Of a stretch of 64,000 nt of DNA, positions 60,618-64,000 are shown piece after piece. The notes under the pieces were generated by a model, which saw nothing but the letters and a program-made list of their open reading frames with translations, was not told the DNA's origin and made no database searches. Each line of letters opens with the position of its first letter. Within the stretch, counting starts at the first letter, position 1. The translations under genes were made by a program, and so were the position numbers. Where the stretch lies: positions 2,232,001 through 2,296,000 of the forward strand of contig CBDEUV010000002.1 in assembly GCA_965243385.1 (NCBI GenBank), given 5' to 3'. The DNA is from JANSYA01 sp965243385 (GTDB lineage Bacteria > Spirochaetota > Leptospiria > Leptospirales > Leptonemataceae).

Positions 60618-61427
60618 ATGCAGGCGAGCGGCTCTACGGGCTATACCGACGAACTCAAAGATTTGCCGGACCAATACTGGAATACCGGCGATTTGCGCGG
60701 CTTTATGGCCGACGCGTCGCCCTTTATTCTGCGCTATTGCCGCCGGCGCCTGTCCCGGGACGACGATCTCATCGGCGATTTCTACGTCCACTTCTACGAG
60801 CGCGCGCACGGCTGTCTCGAGCGCTACAAAAGCCGCCAGGATATCCCCTTCACCGGCTATCTGGCGACCTATCTGCGCCACGAATTTCTGAACTATACGC
60901 GCTCCGTGCGTAATGTTCAGATCCGCGAAACCCCCTCCGCCGAAATTTTCGGCCGGGAGCAGGAATCCCGCTCCGCGGCGGCGTCCGACTCGATGCTTGC
61001 GCTCGACCAGAAGATCGATCGGAGCCTGGAACGCCTGCCCCTGCAGAATCGCCTGCCGTTGAAACTGTACTACGGCATGGAGCTTAATATAGAAGAACTG
61101 CGCGAAATCGCCGATCGCCATTCGCAGCCGGCGGAGGCCGCAGCCTTCATGGCCGAGTACCGCCGACGGCGGCTGCGGCGTTCGGAACGCAATCGCCGGC
61201 TGGAAGATCGCTCAGCGCACCTGACTTATCTCATACACCGTAAACCGGGCACGGAAGAACACCGGCGCTGGAGCCGCTGGAAGAATCGCCTGAACGATAT
61301 GTTATTGCAGAAGCGAGGCGTTATGTCTACCGGCGAAATGAGCCGGCTCTTCGGCGTAAGCAAATCGACGATCGCGCGCAGAATGGAGCAGGCTCAGCGA
61401 CTGATCCGGGGAGGTACGGAGTCATGA
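60618..61427 (+). CDS. Sigma-70-like regulator, first gene of a sigma/STAS unit
   Basis: 269 residues. The N-terminal ~100 residues look like sigma region 2: a DDLIGDFYVHFYERAHGCLERYK helix and IPFTGYLATYLRHEFLNYTRS, the aromatic helix that melts the -10. The C-terminus has a HTH (STGEMSRLFGVSKSTIARRMEQAQRLI). A middle helical part is longer than in ECF sigma factors. It overlaps the next gene by ATGA and is followed by a STAS protein, so partner control is likely. Distant sigma-like regulator is the cautious reading. Confidence 0.6.
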   Translation: MQASGSTGYTDELKDLPDQYWNTGDLRGFMADASPFILRYCRRRLSRDDDLIGDFYVHFYERAHGCLERYKSRQDIPFTGYLATYLRHEFLNYTRSVRNVQIRETPSAEIFGREQESRSAAASDSMLALDQKIDRSLERLPLQNRLPLKLYYGMELNIEELREIADRHSQPAEAAAFMAEYRRRRLRRSERNRRLEDRSAHLTYLIHRKPGTEEHRRWSRWKNRLNDMLLQKRGVMSTGEMSRLFGVSKSTIARRMEQAQRLIRGGTES

Positions 61428-62065
61428 AACATCAATTTTATCAGAATGCCGGGCAGGACTCCGGGCTTTCGCCGGGACAGATCGCCGCGCTGGAGACGGT
61501 CCAGGATCACGCCCGTCAGATCTTCGCGGGAGACGTTGCGACCTTCGCGCCGCCGCTGCCGGAAGATCCGGAAACGGCCGAGCTTTGTTTGCGCGAGTGG
61601 CACGCCGTACTCGATGATCTGAGCTGCGCGGCAATGACAACTCCGGCGGCGGGTATTACAGACATAAGTCACCAACCAGAGTCTGCGCCGCGGCTGGCCT
61701 TTCGAATGATTGCCGGAGCACTCGATCTGGCCGATGACTATCCCTGGCGAGCGCGCCAATCGCCGGTCCTTCGCTCTGCTGTGAAGGCGGCGGCCTCCGC
61801 CGTATTGTACTCCGATATCATCGCGCTTGAAGCGAGCTACGCGCTGGTCGAACTGCGGGCATCCGACGAAGAACTGCGCCTCAATATTTCAGGCGGCGGC
61901 AAAAATCAGTCCAAAATATATATTTCGCTTTACACAAACGGCAGCCTGGTAGAAAAATCGTTACTCGGTACTGAAGTCAGCTGGGACCTCAGCAGCAGTG
62001 AACCCGGCATCTACCAACTGGAGTTCGGCGCAACGCCGGCTCTATCTTTTCAGATCCAGGAATGA
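61424..62065 (+). CDS. Unknown middle gene of the sigma/STAS unit
   Basis: 213 residues. No signal peptide and no membrane segment. The N-terminal two thirds are helical (GQIAALETVQDHARQIFAG, AETAELCLREWHAVLDDLSCAAM-like segments) and the C-terminal ~70 residues are beta-rich (LRLNISGGGKNQSKIYISLYTNGSLVEKSLLGTEVSWDL). It overlaps both neighbours by ATGA. By position it is the candidate anti-sigma factor or adaptor, but it has no HATPase motif. I do not recognise the family. Confidence 0.6.
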   Translation: MKHQFYQNAGQDSGLSPGQIAALETVQDHARQIFAGDVATFAPPLPEDPETAELCLREWHAVLDDLSCAAMTTPAAGITDISHQPESAPRLAFRMIAGALDLADDYPWRARQSPVLRSAVKAAASAVLYSDIIALEASYALVELRASDEELRLNISGGGKNQSKIYISLYTNGSLVEKSLLGTEVSWDLSSSEPGIYQLEFGATPALSFQIQE

Positions 62066-62403
62066 AAGTGAAAGTCGTAACGAAAGGCGAAGTGAATATC
62101 GTACGTATTGAAGGCGCGATCAAATCCGGCGATGAATACAACCTGGCCGAGAAAATGGAAAAGTACATTAAGCCCGGCCAGGCTCCGAAATTCATTATCG
62201 ACATGAAGAAGGTGCCCTTCGTAAACTCGGCGGCGCTGGGCGTGTTCCTCAATATCTACAAGCACGTGGACAATCTCAAAGGCCGCATGGTCTTCGCCGG
62301 CCTCAATGCGGATGTCGAAAACCTGATGGAAATCACAAAGCTTTCCTCGATCTTCGAAATCTTTCGCACCGTCGACGAAGCGCTCGAAAGCTACGATTTC
62401 TGA
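62062..62403 (+). CDS. STAS-domain anti-sigma-factor antagonist
   Basis: 113 residues, a single STAS domain. VNIVRIEGAIKSGDEYNLAEKME, then KFIIDMKKVPFVNSAALGVFLN with the expected phosphorylatable Ser56. In SpoIIAA/RsbV systems such proteins release a sigma factor by binding a kinase-type anti-sigma. No RsbW-like kinase is nearby. It is translationally coupled to the gene before it. The intergenic stretch to the convergent rhomboid gene holds only a short GAGCC/GGCTC stem. Confidence 0.9.
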   Translation: MKVKVVTKGEVNIVRIEGAIKSGDEYNLAEKMEKYIKPGQAPKFIIDMKKVPFVNSAALGVFLNIYKHVDNLKGRMVFAGLNADVENLMEITKLSSIFEIFRTVDEALESYDF

Positions 62404-62459
62404 GACCCTCGCCTCGCTGAGCCGGGAATAGGCTCCGGCGATCTACCGGGGAAGCGCAC

Positions 62460-63617
62460 TCACTCCCGAATATGAAAGCGTCCGGTTTCCGGGTCGTATT
62501 CCAATCTCTGGCGAGCTGTATCCGGCGCCGCCTGTTGCGGCGACTCCTTTGAAGATTTCGCGGGATCCCCGGATCCTGTGGATTCGGCAGGTGCTTTTGT
62601 TCCGGAGTCCGACGGTCGCGGATCATTGGGACTGCCTGCTCCCGCATCTGATTCTCGTTTCACTTCTGATTCTGAGGGCGTCGATTTTCTGTCGCTTTCC
62701 GTCGAAGCGGAGGACGGCGGCGTTGCGGCTCCGGAAGCGTCATCGGACTGCGCCCTGTCCCCGGTCGCGTTTTCGCGGGGGGGCGTGGCACGATCGGCAT
62801 CGCCCGCGGCCGGCTCTTCGGAAATGCCCCGCATCAGGCGCAGGATTTCCGCTTCTTTCGCGCTGCGCTCCGACCGCGATATACTCCCCGACGCGCCGGA
62901 CGCCGACGCCCTTCCCAGGGCGCCGCGGAAGCGATCCATGAGGCTTTCAGGTCCGCCTGAAGCGGCGGTCGCAGCGCCGCCCGGCGCGATTGCATTCGAC
63001 TCTTCGCCGACGGCGCCGCCCTGCCCGATCGTCAAACCGAGCGCGAATTTCGAATACAACAAGCCGCCCAGCAATCCACCCAGATGCGCCATATGCGCGA
63101 TAAAGGTCAGTTGCTGGAAAACGTAAAAGGCGACCGAGAGCACTGCCAGAATGGCCGCGGCCGTGATTGCGCGCATGGGAATAAAAAATACCAGGAGACG
63201 CGCCTTCGGATAAAAGACCGCGAGCGCGCCCAGCAAACCGAATACCGCTCCGGACGCGCCGATCGCGGCGGCGTTCGAGTCGGCGTTGAAGATCAACAGA
63301 AACAACGAACCGGCCAGTCCCGACACGAAATACAGAAAGGTGAAACGACCCGAGTTGAGCGTCATCTCCAGGGGCGTGCCCACGCTCCACAACGCCAGCA
63401 TATTGAAGGCGAAGTGCAGCAAATTCGTATGCACGAACATCGACGTCAGGGGCTGCCAGACTTTCTGGTGGATCCAGAACTCGCTGAAATTCAATCCAAA
63501 ATCGTAAACGAATCGCTGAGTCTCCCGGGCGCCGTCGAGCATGGTATGCACGTAGATGAACACCAGGCAGTTGACCAGGACGATGGCAATGGTAACGGGG
63601 GCTGAAGACTGGCGCAT
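62460..63617 (-). CDS. Rhomboid-family intramembrane protease with long C-terminal tail
   Basis: 385 residues. Six membrane helices lie in the first ~210. The catalytic Ser is in GASGAVFG near 120 and the catalytic His in HMAHLGG near 174; WQPLTSMFVHTNLLHFAFNMLALW is the L1 and helix 2 region. The remaining ~175 residues are polar and low in complexity (Ser/Ala/Glu/Pro), apart from a short helix around AKEAEILRLMRGISEE. The tail may recruit substrates or sort the protein. It cleaves membrane helices; the substrate is unknown. Confidence 0.9.
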   Translation of the reverse strand: MRQSSAPVTIAIVLVNCLVFIYVHTMLDGARETQRFVYDFGLNFSEFWIHQKVWQPLTSMFVHTNLLHFAFNMLALWSVGTPLEMTLNSGRFTFLYFVSGLAGSLFLLIFNADSNAAAIGASGAVFGLLGALAVFYPKARLLVFFIPMRAITAAAILAVLSVAFYVFQQLTFIAHMAHLGGLLGGLLYSKFALGLTIGQGGAVGEESNAIAPGGAATAASGGPESLMDRFRGALGRASASGASGSISRSERSAKEAEILRLMRGISEEPAAGDADRATPPRENATGDRAQSDDASGAATPPSSASTESDRKSTPSESEVKRESDAGAGSPNDPRPSDSGTKAPAESTGSGDPAKSSKESPQQAAPDTARQRLEYDPETGRFHIRE

Positions 63618-63716
63618 GATTTGACAACGGACGGCGATCGCGATTTCAGGGCGGCGCCGGGACTCGGAAATTGTGTTTTACAAAACTGTATTTTTCACAT
63701 CGCAATAAAAGTCAAT

Positions 63717-64000
63717 ATGAAGCCGGCCATCCCAAAAAAGTCTTCAGCAAACCCTCCCGGAAGCAGCACGCGATCTCGCGCGAAGACGATCGCCTGGAGG
63801 ACCGCCGGCATTCTCGCCGCGCTGGTTCTGGCGGCCCTGACGGCTACGGGAATGCGCTGGATTTTGCGCCCGCCGGCTCCCGCCGCGACCGAAGCTCAGT
63901 TGGAGCGCGCGGCGCGGGTGGAGATCGTACGTGACGAGTGGGGTGTGCCGCATATTCACGGCCAATCCAACGCGGACGCCGCCTTCGGTCTGGCGTTCGC
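63717..64000 (+). CDS. Penicillin acylase family protein, 3' end outside window
   Basis: Partial, 94 residues visible from the ATG at 63717. A Lys/Arg-rich start precedes a membrane helix (WRTAGILAALVLAALTATGM), then ARVEIVRDEWGVPHIHGQSNADAAFGLAF, the conserved opening of the alpha subunit of Ntn hydrolases of the penicillin acylase type. These enzymes cleave amides, including acyl-homoserine lactones in some species. The catalytic Ser lies beyond the window edge. Confidence 0.85.
   Translation, partial: MKPAIPKKSSANPPGSSTRSRAKTIAWRTAGILAALVLAALTATGMRWILRPPAPAATEAQLERAARVEIVRDEWGVPHIHGQSNADAAFGLAF

Overview
The window is a GC-rich (roughly 60 %), densely packed bacterial chromosome segment. 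I see no rRNA, tRNA, CRISPR array, insertion sequence or prophage. Several genes point to a diderm spirochaete of the Leptospirales. There is a probable periplasmic flagellar-sheath protein of the FcpA type (30864-31784). There is a plant/plastid-type ferredoxin-NADP+ reductase ending in the WNVEVY tail (54803-55708), a form known from Leptospira. Two class III adenylate cyclases, many lipoprotein-like signal peptides and a Gld-type ABC system fit the same group. This placement is inference, not proof.

Layout. 1-9.8 kb: a truncated NAD-dependent epimerase, an NHL-repeat lipoprotein, an AraC regulator, a DUF5939-type cyclase behind two repeated 16-bp boxes, two divergent paralogous proteins of unknown function, a butyrobetaine-hydroxylase-like dioxygenase coupled to a metallophosphoesterase, and a lone receiver protein. 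9.9-15.5 kb: a possible lipid unit of HAD-IB phosphatase, LarA-like protein and a fused fatty acyl reductase/acyltransferase. 15.7-29.5 kb: a membrane cyclase with a calcium-loop-like motif, gpsA, an RDD protein, a FecR lipoprotein, a tightly coupled four-gene operon (two tandem paralogues plus two Kelch-like lipoproteins) and a membrane pentapeptide-repeat protein. 29.8-32.3 kb: a small unknown protein, a FeeM-like acyltransferase, the FcpA-like gene and a hairpin-rich intergenic region.

32.3-41.6 kb is the most unusual region. Six genes on the minus strand encode exported or membrane-anchored proteins: two copies of a module (anchored DDG-loop protein plus secreted lipase-like hydrolase), a NEP1-like (NLP) cytolysin and an anchored helical-repeat protein. 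The cluster begins just downstream of a sigma-54-like GG-N10-GC element. Between that element and a divergent gene for a membrane-embedded sigma-54 activator lie three CTGCCGGCAG-type palindromes spaced exactly 21 bp. I read this as one inducible exoprotein system with its own signal-responsive activator.

41.7-49.7 kb: a DnaC-like ATPase, folK, a membrane acyltransferase, a GT-C glycosyltransferase that may use a non-canonical start, an integral membrane protein, an ArnE/SMR-like transporter, a small Cys-rich secreted protein and a half-size GDT1 protein. 49.7-54.6 kb: a Gld-type ABC operon (ATPase, permease, GldG-like, DUF4340). 54.8-64 kb: plant-type FNR, a coiled-coil protein, a degenerate histidine-kinase-like protein divergent from a receiver with a MerR/excisionase-type HTH, a ROK kinase, dapF with a coupled unknown gene, a coupled sigma-like / unknown / STAS trio, a rhomboid protease and the start of a penicillin acylase. 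Gene calls rest on reading motifs and overlaps by eye; no database search was run.
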